The position numbers and the translations under genes are program-made. Shown one piece after another: positions 52,729-61,423 of a DNA stretch of 64,000 nt. The first letter of the stretch is position 1; the number at the start of each line of letters is the position of its first letter. Source of the stretch: Brevibacillus fluminis (lineage in GTDB: Bacteria; Bacillota; Bacilli; Brevibacillales; Brevibacillaceae); contig NZ_RHHQ01000025.1 in assembly GCF_003710825.1 (NCBI RefSeq), forward strand, positions 1-64,000, read 5' to 3'. The notes under the pieces were generated by a model that ran no database searches, was not told where the DNA came from, and worked only from the letters and a program-made list of their open reading frames with translations.

Positions 52729-53274
52729 CTACCGGACCCTTTGTTTCATCTGCTCCACATTCAACCCATTGTATTCAGCAAACCCTGTCTTAGTCAGCGA
52801 AACTGTTTTCCCGTCAAACAACGGATATACCCCTTGCCATATGCCAGTGAGCGAATAATAGCTCGTCCCTTTGACCGGATGCAGAAAAAATACATAGTTT
52901 CCCTCCGCCAATGGTCCGGGATATTTTTCGTTCAAGGGATCTTTCGCGTCGGGAAGCGGCTCGATGCCGACCGAAACGAGTCGAATGAGCCTTGGCGATG
53001 CGCCTTTGATCACATCGTTGACCTGCAGTGTCTGGATATAGTTCACAATCTGGTGCGTACCGATTTTTTTCCCGGTGGGAAACGAATGAAAGCTGCTGTT
53101 TGCCCATGCCGACACAATCAGTGTGGACTTTTGCGCCAGCTGACGGGCATTTGCCGCCGGTGTTGTGTCCAATTCAAGCTTAGCGATATCCGGTCGCTGT
53201 GCCAAAGCTACCTGACACTGCAGCAAACTGATCAAAAGCAAACAGGCGAATCCAAAATAGCCTAGCACACGCAT
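52729..53274 (-). CDS. Secreted protein of unknown function
   Basis: 181 residues from ATG 53274 (7 bases after GAGGAGG; ten more codons are open upstream). Signal peptide MRVLGYFGFACLLLISLLQCQVALA with a likely cleavage after ALA. The mature part has STLIVSAWANSSFHSFP, VNYIQTLQVNDVIKGASPRLIRLVSVG and GNYVFFLHPVKGTSYYSLTG, which resemble Bacillus proteins that look like heat-stable surface or cell-wall associated beta-domains. No family assigned. Confidence 0.72.
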   Translation of the reverse strand: MRVLGYFGFACLLLISLLQCQVALAQRPDIAKLELDTTPAANARQLAQKSTLIVSAWANSSFHSFPTGKKIGTHQIVNYIQTLQVNDVIKGASPRLIRLVSVGIEPLPDAKDPLNEKYPGPLAEGNYVFFLHPVKGTSYYSLTGIWQGVYPLFDGKTVSLTKTGFAEYNGLNVEQMKQRVR

Positions 53275-53368
53275 CCAAAAAGCCTCCTCACCATCCAATT
53301 TCATTCATACTCTACTGTGGATGTTCGGACGAGCAGTTATGCAGCGTGCGTCATTGGAAAGTTAAGGG

Positions 53369-54559
53369 CTATTCGTTTTTCAGTAGGATCGACATGAACG
53401 GAAGCGTCGTAAGCCCGTCTTCCTGCAAATGCTTGATTTCGTTCGAAAAATAGCTGATGTCGTGCTCATACGTCCGAGCGTACGACTGCATCATGCGGAC
53501 AACCAAATCGGGTGTCAACCCTTGCTGCGAAGCGGAGAGTGCGATCAAATGATACTTAGCCGTTGTATAATGAAGTACCATAAGCATCCACTCGTTAAAC
53601 GGTTCTTTTCCTTTTTCGATGCCAGCTATCGGGAACAGTTGAGAGAGCACATGATTGACCAAATAGTTTTCCATCATATATTCATGCTCTATCATGAATG
53701 GTCGATAATAGCTGTGATAGGCGGTAGTAAACCGATCGTGCGTTTCCCAGCCTTGGCGACACAAATCCACCAGTTCAAGATAGCGTTGATTTGATACGTA
53801 GCTTTGCACATGCGTTTCGATCGTCTGGCGGAAATAGGCGAACTGGACATCGGGTTCAATTGGCAATTCCGCAACCAACTCTGCCACCGCGTCTCTGTCG
53901 AGTATGTCGCGGTAATCCTTGATCCGCTTTTTGATACGGGACAGCTTTTCATAAGAAAAATCGGCGAAAAAGCTGCCGAGGACGAGCAGGCGGTCTTCGA
54001 TGCTGATTGTGCGGTGCTGCAGAACGTCCAATACAAAGTGGCGGATATACTCAAAGGACGGCTCCAGGTCAGGGTCGTCGAGCAAGTTGTCGATAACGGG
54101 GTCAGCAGGCAGCAGCTCGCGTTCCTCAGTTATGCGGATGCCGTCGCGGTTCAGCAGGACGAGACGTGCTACCTCCGGGCAGGAACAGGCACCGGTCAGC
54201 TCATGTCGATCAAAAACCATGTTGTATTGGCGCGGATAGGTTGCACAGGTGCGGGACAGGTACGTCGGCCCCAGCTCCAGTTGAATGGAGCAAAGCTTTT
54301 CCGTATTGAGAAATGGACAAAATCCACCTTTTGGGAATTTGATCGTCGCATAATCGGAAAAAGAGGTTTTCATCTTATTGCGGCGGATGTGCATATGGAG
54401 CCGTCTTTTCAGCTTTTTGTCCGGAATCCGCTTGTATTTGACGAACGTTTTTTTATCGATGTCGACATACCAGCCTTGGCAGCACGTATCCTCGCACGTG
54501 TCACCGAGGCATTGAAAGTCTTTCATGTAGTTGGCACTGTTGTAAAAAGATTTGGTCAT
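53369..54559 (-). CDS. FliB-like flagellin lysine-N-methylase family protein
   Basis: 396 residues. The cysteine-rich start FQCLGDTCEDTCCQGWYVDIDK, then GFCPFLN, LCSIQ and SRTCATYPR are the FliB family pattern, related to YkgJ-like metal clusters. FliB methylates lysines of flagellin in Salmonella. AAGGAG precedes ATG 54559. No flagellar gene is in this window, so the target may be flagellin made elsewhere or another protein. No SAM-binding motif is obvious, as usual in this family. Confidence 0.85.
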   Translation of the reverse strand: MTKSFYNSANYMKDFQCLGDTCEDTCCQGWYVDIDKKTFVKYKRIPDKKLKRRLHMHIRRNKMKTSFSDYATIKFPKGGFCPFLNTEKLCSIQLELGPTYLSRTCATYPRQYNMVFDRHELTGACSCPEVARLVLLNRDGIRITEERELLPADPVIDNLLDDPDLEPSFEYIRHFVLDVLQHRTISIEDRLLVLGSFFADFSYEKLSRIKKRIKDYRDILDRDAVAELVAELPIEPDVQFAYFRQTIETHVQSYVSNQRYLELVDLCRQGWETHDRFTTAYHSYYRPFMIEHEYMMENYLVNHVLSQLFPIAGIEKGKEPFNEWMLMVLHYTTAKYHLIALSASQQGLTPDLVVRMMQSYARTYEHDISYFSNEIKHLQEDGLTTLPFMSILLKNE

Positions 54560-54668
54560 GGATAACTCCTTTATGAATGTAAGGCATGCCCCCCATTATA
54601 ACAGCAAACAGGCAAAAAGCCGATGCTCCTTTTTTGGCTGGAGAACGGCTAGGCTGTAGTGATGTGCG

Positions 54669-55460
54669 TTACGGCTGTTGAGGTTGGAACGTCGTGTTCA
54701 TCAATGCCCACTTGTTTTGGGCGCGGTCCCATTTCCAGATCGAGATGACGTAGCCCAACGTATCTGCATTAAAAGCACCGCTGACGCGTTGGAACCCTTG
54801 CAAATCGTAAATGCCGTCATTATTGATGTCGACAGGTCGCAGTTCGGCATAGTCATTCGTCATGATCGGTGTTGGCTTGACCAACCGGCCGTTTTGGTAG
54901 ATGCCCAAGTTGTCGTACTGCTGTTTGCGGTTGGATACGTCGATCGTATACGCCTTGTTTTGTTCCGCTACGTTGATTTTTACTTTGTAGTTATCGAGAA
55001 ATTGTCCGGAGAGCGTGAGGGGCGGCGGTGTTGGAAGCTCTTTTGGTTGGTTGGCCCGCGCCGAGTACAAATGGAAGGTGGAGACACCACTGCTGCCGCC
55101 TGTGGAGGCCGAGAGAAAAATCTCCGCTACTTTATCGCCGGTAAAGTCGTAGAACTGCATGCGTGGATTGTAACCGCCGTCTGTCGTAGTGAAAAAGGTA
55201 TAGCCTTTGACAGGTGGATTGTACACCATAATGGTAAACGACGGGTTGTACACATCTTGCGGGTTTTTCTTGTTGCCGATCAAGGTAACGGTATCGGCTG
55301 TCTGATCACCGGTTACATCTGCCTGCTGCTCGGAAAGCACAAAACCGACGACAGGTGCAGGTCCGTGCGGCTGTGGATCAGCGTAAATAGTAGGAAGAAA
55401 TGTTTGGCTGCAAAGAAGCAAGACAGTGGTGATGGCAACGATAAGCCGGTTTCGATTCAT
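54669..55460 (-). CDS. Secreted FG-GAP/VCBS-like repeat protein
   Basis: 263 residues. Signal peptide (1-27, LIVAITTVLLLCSQTFLPTIYA). Three short repeats of the type D-x-x-G-D-x-x-x-D/E follow: ADVTGDQTADTVTLIG, YDFTGDKVAEIFLS and VDINNDGIYDLQG, the calcium-binding core of FG-GAP/VCBS beta-propeller blades. Homologues occur in Bacillus and Brevibacillus as uncharacterised secreted proteins. Probably a cell-surface binding protein. Confidence 0.75.
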   Translation of the reverse strand: MNRNRLIVAITTVLLLCSQTFLPTIYADPQPHGPAPVVGFVLSEQQADVTGDQTADTVTLIGNKKNPQDVYNPSFTIMVYNPPVKGYTFFTTTDGGYNPRMQFYDFTGDKVAEIFLSASTGGSSGVSTFHLYSARANQPKELPTPPPLTLSGQFLDNYKVKINVAEQNKAYTIDVSNRKQQYDNLGIYQNGRLVKPTPIMTNDYAELRPVDINNDGIYDLQGFQRVSGAFNADTLGYVISIWKWDRAQNKWALMNTTFQPQQP

Positions 55461-55548
55461 GACGGAGACCTCGCTTCCTAATCCTTGTTATTCTCCCCAT
55501 ATTTTGCGGGGAAAACAACGAATTATACGAGCAATGAGGGACGGTCCG

Positions 55549-55577
55549 TTCAATTCGAGCATGAGGTGTGGTAAAAT
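55549..55577 (+). promoter_or_regulatory. Promoter of the cobalamin operon
   Basis: Extended -10 TGG-TAAAAT (hexamer at 55572-55577) with a weak TTCAAT -35 (55549-55554) at 17 bases. Start site expected near 55584, giving a leader of about 75 bases. Confidence 0.6.
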
Positions 55578-55607
55578 CTTGGACAACAATGGTAATTAAC
55601 ACGGTCG

Positions 55608-55641
55608 CAGGTTCCGTTCACTTGTTGGGGAGCCTGTTTTT
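55608..55641 (+). terminator. Leader hairpin with T-run before cobD (possible attenuator)
   Basis: CAGGTTCC (55608-55615) pairs with GGAGCCTG (55629-55636) and is followed by T5, about 20 bases before the cobD start codon. It looks like an intrinsic terminator within the leader. The B12-box and core of a cobalamin riboswitch were not found. Confidence 0.6.
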
Positions 55642-55659
55642 GAAAAAGGAGAAAACGAC

Positions 55660-56757
55660 ATGGTTCAAATCGAAAAATACGGGCATGGCGGAGATTTGCA
55701 GACAGCCGAGCAAGAATTCGGCAAGCAGGAGTGGCTTGATTTCTCCGCAAACATCAATCCGCTCGGCCCGCCGGAAACGGTTGTCGCCAAGCTGCATCAG
55801 GAGCTTGGACGAATGATCCACTATCCTGATCCCGGACATCGCCGCTTTCGCCACGCTTTGGCACAAAAGCTCGGCGTGCCGGCTGAATGGCTGTTGATCG
55901 GCAACGGAGCTGCTGAATGTATGGCGCTCGCCTTGCAGCATCTCGCCGTAAAGAAGGTTGGCGTGCTCTATCCATGCTTTTCCGAATATACGGAGCTGTC
56001 GGGCAAATATGGGGCAGACGTGAGCGGGATTTATGGTGCAGCTCCTTCGTACAAGCCGAAACGAGAAGAAGTGGAAGCGTTGATTCGCTCGTCGGAGCTT
56101 GTTTTCATCGGGACTCCGAATAATCCGACCGGCGTCATCTACAGCCAAGAGGAATTGCTCGCATTCGCGGAAGCCGCGCAAGCAGCGGGCACATGGCTGG
56201 TAGTGGACGAAGCGTTTCTCGATTTTGCCGAGCCGCACAGGCAGTTCACGCTATTGCCTGCGTTGGCGCGGTTTTCGCGCGTGCTCTTGATTCGCTCCAT
56301 GACGAAAATGTATGCGATCCCCGGGCTCAGGCTCGGCTATACGCTCGCCCATCCCGACGTCATCGAAGGGATGCGGACAAAGCAGATCACCTGGAGCGTC
56401 AACCAACTGGCATTGATTGCGGGTGAGGCGTGCCTTGCAGAAGATGAATACGTGGTATGTACACGCGAGCTGATCAAACGGGAGCGCCAGCATATGTCGC
56501 AATTTATTGCCGACCGATTAGGGTGGGACGTAACGGCCGGTGAAGCGAACTTCTTGCTGATTCGGCTGCCGAAGGGTATGTCTGCGGAGTGGATGCAGGA
56601 AAAGCTGGGCAGGCGCGGCATTCTGATTCGCAGCTGCTCGATGTATCCGGGCCTGGCTCCCGAGCACATTCGCGTCGCTGTGCGCACGAGAGTGGAAAAT
56701 GATCGTCTGCTCATGGGGTTTGCCGATGTGATTGAACAGGAGGAGCGATCGTCATGA
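55660..56757 (+). CDS. cobD: Threonine-phosphate decarboxylase
   Basis: 365 residues. PLP enzyme that makes (R)-1-amino-2-propanol phosphate for the lower-loop linker of cobalamin. PLP lysine K216 in IRSMTKMYAIPGLRLGY; N-terminal YGHGGDLQTA, LDFSANINPLGPP and GTPNNPTGVI are the CobD/HisC-like signature. AAAGGAG precedes ATG 55660. First gene of a six-gene operon with overlapping or adjoining genes. Note that cobD here means the decarboxylase; the later gene called cbiB is named cobD in some organisms. Confidence 0.92.
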   Translation: MVQIEKYGHGGDLQTAEQEFGKQEWLDFSANINPLGPPETVVAKLHQELGRMIHYPDPGHRRFRHALAQKLGVPAEWLLIGNGAAECMALALQHLAVKKVGVLYPCFSEYTELSGKYGADVSGIYGAAPSYKPKREEVEALIRSSELVFIGTPNNPTGVIYSQEELLAFAEAAQAAGTWLVVDEAFLDFAEPHRQFTLLPALARFSRVLLIRSMTKMYAIPGLRLGYTLAHPDVIEGMRTKQITWSVNQLALIAGEACLAEDEYVVCTRELIKRERQHMSQFIADRLGWDVTAGEANFLLIRLPKGMSAEWMQEKLGRRGILIRSCSMYPGLAPEHIRVAVRTRVENDRLLMGFADVIEQEERSS

Positions 56758-57290
56758 GTGTGATTCTTATCACAGGCGGCGTGCGTTCCGGCAAAAGCCG
56801 CATCGGCGAGGAACGAGCGGCTGAATCAGACAAAGTGATCTACGTAGCGACCGGGATGGTCACGGATGCGGAGATGCGCGACCGGATTACACAGCATCAA
56901 ATTCAACGTCCCTCGCATTGGCGGACGCTGGAAGCGCCGGAATCTTTGGTTGGCACGATCGGGCACTTTGAGGCGGAGGAAACGGTTTTGCTTGACAGCT
57001 TGACCACATGGGTCAGCAATCAGCTGGTGAAGGTTCCAGAGGAGCAAATGCGTGATCAGGGCGTGAACGATGCGATATTGAGCGAGCTCGGAGCGTGGTT
57101 GGAGCAGATGAAAGCGCGTCGGCAGCGAGTCATTGTGATCACAGATGAAGTAGGGTACGGAGGGATTGCGATGTCGAGGTTGGGGAGATGGTTTCAAGAT
57201 GTGCTAGGTGAAGCCAACCAACTTGTCGCCTCAGCTGCTGATGAAGTCGTTGCTGTTATGTCCGGCATCCCTGTGAGGATTAAAGGATGA
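56754..57290 (+). CDS. cobU: Adenosylcobinamide kinase / adenosylcobinamide-phosphate guanylyltransferase
   Basis: 178 residues. Bifunctional enzyme that phosphorylates adenosylcobinamide and adds GMP. Walker A GGVRSGKS at residues 8-15, VIYVATGM near 30, LLDSLTTWVSNQL near 80 and VIVITDEVGYGGI near 125. Overlaps cobD by ATGA. Confidence 0.94.
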   Translation: MSVILITGGVRSGKSRIGEERAAESDKVIYVATGMVTDAEMRDRITQHQIQRPSHWRTLEAPESLVGTIGHFEAEETVLLDSLTTWVSNQLVKVPEEQMRDQGVNDAILSELGAWLEQMKARRQRVIVITDEVGYGGIAMSRLGRWFQDVLGEANQLVASAADEVVAVMSGIPVRIKG

Positions 57291-58024
57291 AGGCGTTTTT
57301 TCATGCAGTCGCATTTTTGACACGTTTGCCGGTACCGCGGCTTTCTACAGAGACGCGCGATTGGACAAACAGCGTAGCGTATTATCCGGTGGTGGGTGTG
57401 ATTCTCGGATTTATTTTGTGGGGGATCACATGGCTTGCGTCCGCTTTGTTTCCGCCCGTGGTTGCCAGCATCCTCGTGCTGGGAAGCTGGGTCTATTTGA
57501 CAGGCGGGTTGCATCTGGATGGCTGGATGGATGTGGCGGACGGGCTCGGCAGCAATCGTGACCGGGAGCGTATGCTTGCCATCATGAAAGACAGCCGAGT
57601 CGGCGCGATGGGTGTGATCGCCTGCGTGCTGCTTTTGCTGTTCAAAGGGGCGGCGATTTTGGAGCTGTCTCATTCCGCGGCATGGCTTGTCGCTGCGACT
57701 GCGGGCGCGCGCTTTGCATTGACGGGCGTCATCTGGTTTTTCCCGTACTTATCAGAACGCGGATTAGGGAGTGGACTGAGGGACGGACTATCTCCTTGGA
57801 AGCTGATCGCTGGTGGCATTGTCACGCTAGGCGTGATCGCTTGGTTGGTCGGGGTAGGCGGACTCCTCGCTTTTGGCGCAGCGCTTTTAGGGGCATGGCT
57901 GGTTGCGCGTTCTTTGGTGAGCAAGCTTGGCGGGATGACAGGCGACTGCTATGGCACGATCGTGGAAGGGACGGAAGCGATGTTGCTCGCATTTTTGTTG
58001 ATTGTGGAGAGGATTGGCTTATGA
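57287..58024 (+). CDS. cobS: Adenosylcobinamide-GDP ribazoletransferase (cobalamin synthase)
   Basis: 245 residues, five to seven membrane segments. Joins alpha-ribazole to adenosylcobinamide-GDP. FLTRLPVPRL at the N-terminus and GGLHLDGWMDVADGLGSNRDRERMLAIMKDSRVGAMG, with the D-G-x-x-D type metal site, are diagnostic. Start ATG 57287 overlaps the cobU stop. Late GMTGDCYGTIVEGTEA motif is conserved. Confidence 0.94.
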   Translation: MKAFFHAVAFLTRLPVPRLSTETRDWTNSVAYYPVVGVILGFILWGITWLASALFPPVVASILVLGSWVYLTGGLHLDGWMDVADGLGSNRDRERMLAIMKDSRVGAMGVIACVLLLLFKGAAILELSHSAAWLVAATAGARFALTGVIWFFPYLSERGLGSGLRDGLSPWKLIAGGIVTLGVIAWLVGVGGLLAFGAALLGAWLVARSLVSKLGGMTGDCYGTIVEGTEAMLLAFLLIVERIGL

Positions 58025-58599
58025 GATGGATATGGGTGAGGCATGCAGAGACAGAAGCGAACCTAGCAGGGCGCTATGTCGGGCATACCGATGTGCCGCT
58101 CAGTGAAAAAGGGCGGGAGCAGGCGGCACATACGGCCAAGCGATTGGCGCTCGAATCGATCGGACAGCTGTACGCAAGCGATCTCACGCGCGCGATGGAG
58201 ACGGCGCGAGCGATCGGTGATATCCACGGATTGGTGCCGGAACCAGTCCCTTCGTTGCGCGAGCTCGATTTCGGTGATTGGGATTTACATACATATAATG
58301 AAGTAATGCAAAAAGATCCGAAGCAGCTGTACCACTGGTATGACGATCCGTTTACGCTGTCGCCGCCGGCTGGCGAGACGCTGCGTAGCTTGGGCGAACG
58401 GTTCGATGCATGGCTGCTCGGACAACTGGAGTGTCAAGAGCAGAAGACGATCGTTTGCGTAACACATGGTGGACCGTTACGCTGGTTTCTCAGCAAATGG
58501 CTTGCAGGCGACGAATCAAGCTATTGGACAGTGCCAGGCATATCATGCAGCGATTTTGTCATCGCAAACTGGGATGGAAGGGAGTGGAGGCGGGAATGA
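58021..58599 (+). CDS. cobC: Alpha-ribazole phosphatase (histidine phosphatase family)
   Basis: 192 residues from ATG 58021, overlapping the cobS stop by ATGA. An open frame continues far upstream but crosses cobS and is not used. Phosphoglycerate-mutase-like: R7-H8 in WVRHAETEANLAGRYVG, E81 in LRELDFGDW, H149 in CVTHGGPLRWF. Removes the 5' phosphate from alpha-ribazole phosphate or from adenosylcobalamin phosphate. Other histidine phosphatases look alike, so the assignment rests partly on the operon. Confidence 0.87.
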   Translation: MRWIWVRHAETEANLAGRYVGHTDVPLSEKGREQAAHTAKRLALESIGQLYASDLTRAMETARAIGDIHGLVPEPVPSLRELDFGDWDLHTYNEVMQKDPKQLYHWYDDPFTLSPPAGETLRSLGERFDAWLLGQLECQEQKTIVCVTHGGPLRWFLSKWLAGDESSYWTVPGISCSDFVIANWDGREWRRE

Positions 58600-59300
58600 C
58601 GCAGCCATTCCGAAACGAGGATATCTATCGCTCGACTGCGCTTGATTGGATCACCGTCACCTACCAGCCCGATCATCTGCACTTTTGCTCCACCAAAAAG
58701 CTGGAGACAATCAGCAGTGCGGTCTGGGGAGGCGGTTTTGGCTATGCCGACGCGATCGTCAATTGGAAAGTTCCACTTACATATCGGGCAGCAGATCCGC
58801 AATCAATGATGCGCGATCAGCTCCTAACATGGGGGTATACACCCGAGCGTACGATCGGGCTCATGACTGCCGCTAAACTGACGCATGCCGCATTTAGCGA
58901 GGATGAGGGAGATGCCTTTCGCCTGCTAGCATGTACGACAGCGGGAACGGGCAATGCCGCGCGCGCGGGAAAAGTGGCCCGTACCTATCCAGCCTATCAA
59001 TGCGGGACGATTAATACGGTGTTGATGATAGAGGGTTGTATGAGCCATGCAGCGATGGTCAACGCGCTGATGACAGCCGTAGAGGCAAAAGCTGCTGCCA
59101 TGCAGGATGCGGAGGTTTACAGCGCAACAGGTGAGCTGGCAACGGGTACGACGAGCGATGCGATCGTGCTGGCCGTAAGTCAGCAAGGGTTCGCGGAAAC
59201 CCACATGTTCGCAGGAACTGCAACGACCATAGGCGATGCGATCGCGCGCCATGTGTATCAGACCGTATTCGAAGCAGTTCGAACACAAAAGGAGGAGTAG
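58596..59300 (+). CDS. cbiZ: Adenosylcobinamide amidohydrolase
   Basis: 234 residues from ATG 58596, overlapping the cobC stop. CbiZ splits the aminopropanol amide of (pseudo)cobinamide to adenosylcobyric acid, which lets cells remodel foreign corrinoids. Signatures: SSAVWGGGFGYADAIVNWKV near residue 45, TAGTGNAARAGK near 125 and EGCMSHAAMVNALMTAVEAKAAAM near 160. ATG follows GGAGGCGGGA. Confidence 0.92.
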   Translation: MTQPFRNEDIYRSTALDWITVTYQPDHLHFCSTKKLETISSAVWGGGFGYADAIVNWKVPLTYRAADPQSMMRDQLLTWGYTPERTIGLMTAAKLTHAAFSEDEGDAFRLLACTTAGTGNAARAGKVARTYPAYQCGTINTVLMIEGCMSHAAMVNALMTAVEAKAAAMQDAEVYSATGELATGTTSDAIVLAVSQQGFAETHMFAGTATTIGDAIARHVYQTVFEAVRTQKEE

Positions 59301-59301
59301 G

Positions 59302-60261
59302 ATGCATGCAACGATAACCCTTCTGCTTGCCTATATCGTAGACCGCATCGTGGGGGACCCGCGATTTTTGACTCATCCCGTCGTGATCATGGGACGGGTC
59401 ATTTCGTGGCTGGAGAAGCAAATCCGCAGAGGCTGCCGTTCAGACCGTTCGCTCAAATGGGCGGGGCTGCTTTTTCCGCTTGTCCTGGTCGGTGGTTCAT
59501 ATATGGCCATTTGGGTGCTGATTTATGCGTTGTCACGGCTCTCACCGTGGCTCGCGTGGGCTGCGGAAATCTGGCTGATCTCGACTACCATCGCTTCCAA
59601 AGGGTTGGCTGACGCAGGCATGGACATTTTTCATCATCTAAAGAAGAGCGATTTGTCGTCTGCCCGTACAGCTTTATCGATGGTTGTTGGCAGGGACACG
59701 GACAAGCTGGATGAGCCGCAGATCGTACGGGGAGCCGTCGAAACCGTCGCGGAAAACATGGTGGACGCGATTATCTCGCCGCTTTTTTTCGCAGCGATCG
59801 GTGGAGCACCCTTGGCGATGGCCTATCGGGCGGCGAATACGCTCGACTCGATGGTTGGCTACAAAGATGAGCGTTATTTGAATCTCGGGTGGGCGTCAGC
59901 TCGCTTTGACGATTTGACCAACTACATACCCGCCAGGTTGTGCGCGCTTTTCATCGTAGTAGCGGCTTGGCTGCACGGACAAAGTGCGACAGGTGCCTGG
60001 AGGATGATGCGGCGTGACGCACGCAAACACCCGAGTCCAAACAGTGGATTTGCCGAAGCTGGTGTAGCCGGAGCGCTCGGCATTCAGCTCGGGGGGCTGA
60101 ATACATATCGCGGGGTGGCATCCCACCGCGCGCTGCTCGGCGAGCCGACCCGTCCACTGGAGGCGGAAGATATTCCACGGACCGTCGCCATCATGCACAC
60201 AGGCGCGTTGATTGGGGTTGGTTTGTTTGTCGCAGTTCTGCTGCTGATCTCCTATCGATAG
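59302..60261 (+). CDS. cbiB: Adenosylcobinamide-phosphate synthase
   Basis: 319 residues from ATG 59302 after AAAGGAGGAGTAGG. Membrane enzyme that amidates adenosylcobyric acid with aminopropanol phosphate, using the product of CobD and the product of CbiZ. ITLLLAYIVDRIVGDPRFLTHPVVIMGRVI is the typical start; RGAVETVAENMVDAIISPLFF near residue 155 and ANTLDSMVGYKDERYLNLGW near 205 follow. Last gene of the operon. Confidence 0.94.
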   Translation: MHATITLLLAYIVDRIVGDPRFLTHPVVIMGRVISWLEKQIRRGCRSDRSLKWAGLLFPLVLVGGSYMAIWVLIYALSRLSPWLAWAAEIWLISTTIASKGLADAGMDIFHHLKKSDLSSARTALSMVVGRDTDKLDEPQIVRGAVETVAENMVDAIISPLFFAAIGGAPLAMAYRAANTLDSMVGYKDERYLNLGWASARFDDLTNYIPARLCALFIVVAAWLHGQSATGAWRMMRRDARKHPSPNSGFAEAGVAGALGIQLGGLNTYRGVASHRALLGEPTRPLEAEDIPRTVAIMHTGALIGVGLFVAVLLLISYR

Positions 60262-60298
60262 CATAGTGAGAGTCCTAGGTTGATCGGACGAACCTGTG

Positions 60299-60336
60299 GC
60301 AACAAGTGGAAATCCGAGCGAAACGGTTGCTTTTTT
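60299..60336 (+). terminator. Candidate terminator of the cobalamin operon
   Basis: GCAAC (60299-60303) pairs with GTTGC (60326-60330), with an inner CCG/CGG pair, then T6. The stem is interrupted, so strength is uncertain. Confidence 0.55.
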
Positions 60337-60400
60337 CACGTGATCTAGCGATAATTAGGACGAAATCGAACGGACATCGAAAAAAAAATTTTGCAACCAT

Positions 60401-60429
60401 TTGCCCCGGTATTTCGTAGAACGTATAAG
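60401..60429 (+). promoter_or_regulatory. Promoter of lepB
   Basis: TTGCCC (60401-60406), 17 bases, TATAAG (60424-60429), about 58 bases before the expected leader end. Confidence 0.65.
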
Positions 60430-60493
60430 TGCGTATCGAATCAGGTGACAATGCAGGAACGATAACGACAAATATAGGCAGGAGTGAACGCAG

Positions 60494-61057
60494 ATGAAAG
60501 TATGGAAGGAAGTCTTCAGCTGGACAAAGTCAATCGTATTCGCCTTGTGTGTTGCCGTTTTGTTGAACGTATTCGTCGTTCAACCGACAAAGGTGCAGGG
60601 AAGCTCGATGTTCCCGACCTTGCAAAATGATCAGACGATCTTTATTTCCAAATTGCCTCACACATTTAAAGAAGCGCCCGATTATAACGACATCGTTATT
60701 CTCGATAGCCGTGTAGACCGCGAACGTACTCTGAAGGACGATTTTTTGGAAAGTCCACTGCTTCATTTGTTCGCAGCAGCGTCTGAAAATGATCAGGACG
60801 ACCACAACATTTGGGTGAAACGCGTTATTGGGAAGCCGGGAGATGTATTGGAATTCAAAGATGGCGGGGTATACCGCAATGGGGAGAAATTGAACGAGCC
60901 TTACATCAAAGAACAGATGATGATTCCGCAGACCGAAACCATCACCGTTCCTGAAGGACATGTTTTCGTCATGGGTGACAACCGCAATAACAGTAAAGAT
61001 AGCCGCTTCATCGGCGCAGTGCCGATCGATCATATCTTGGGTAAAAAGTTTTACTAA
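60494..61057 (+). CDS. lepB: Signal peptidase I (type S26, SipS-like)
   Basis: 187 residues, one N-terminal membrane segment (about 12-30, SIVFALCVAVLLNVFVVQP), catalytic domain outside. Ser/Lys dyad: S38 in VQGSSMFPTL and K109 in IWVKRVIGKPGD; box E GDNRNNSKDSR near residue 160. Cleaves signal peptides of exported proteins. It is the P-type (prokaryotic) short form seen in Bacillus. Its stop is only five bases from the stop of the convergent DUF3870 gene. CAGGAG precedes ATG 60494. Confidence 0.94.
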   Translation: MKVWKEVFSWTKSIVFALCVAVLLNVFVVQPTKVQGSSMFPTLQNDQTIFISKLPHTFKEAPDYNDIVILDSRVDRERTLKDDFLESPLLHLFAAASENDQDDHNIWVKRVIGKPGDVLEFKDGGVYRNGEKLNEPYIKEQMMIPQTETITVPEGHVFVMGDNRNNSKDSRFIGAVPIDHILGKKFY

Positions 61058-61062
61058 ACCGC

Positions 61063-61383
61063 TTATTTTGCGTGCAGCTGTTCAAACTGGCTGTATAGAT
61101 CGCGTACGGCAGCGACTAAAGCGTTGGCAGCTCGTCCACGGTAATGATTTTGGATGACCGTGACGATCTCTTCAATGCCATCACGCAAGCTGAATCCTTT
61201 CAGTAGGCTGCCGACGAAATCGCGACCGTGCTGAGTGGCCAACGTGCAGGAAGCCTCAACGATTACCGCGTATTTTCGGTCGATTTCGACTGTGATGGTC
61301 AAGGATTCATAAACGTTTTGCGCAGCCATCCCCTGTGGAAGTCGCGCATGGCCGGCTAGAAAATACGTTTTTGCAGTATTCAT
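61063..61383 (-). CDS. DUF3870 domain protein
   Basis: 106 residues from ATG 61383 after GAGGGGGGC. Family signature MNTAKTYFLAGHARLPQGMAAQNVYESLTITVEIDRKYAVIVEASCTLAT and FSLRDGIEEIVTVIQNHYRGRAANALVAAVRDLY. Small cytosolic protein of unknown function, common in Firmicutes, sometimes near glycine/betaine or sarcosine genes, but not here. Convergent with lepB. Confidence 0.85.
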   Translation of the reverse strand: MNTAKTYFLAGHARLPQGMAAQNVYESLTITVEIDRKYAVIVEASCTLATQHGRDFVGSLLKGFSLRDGIEEIVTVIQNHYRGRAANALVAAVRDLYSQFEQLHAK

Positions 61384-61423
61384 ATGAAAAGCCCCCCTCT
61401 AATCTTGTATCGGAATGATGTTA

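Noticed and set aside
55461..55659. Cobalamin riboswitch before cobD
   Set aside because: No B12 box or core helices visible, and the predicted leader is only about 75 bases.
57682..58020. N-terminal extension of the cobC product
   Set aside because: The open frame upstream of 58021 runs through cobS in another frame; the histidine phosphatase fold begins at 58021 with the ATGA overlap.
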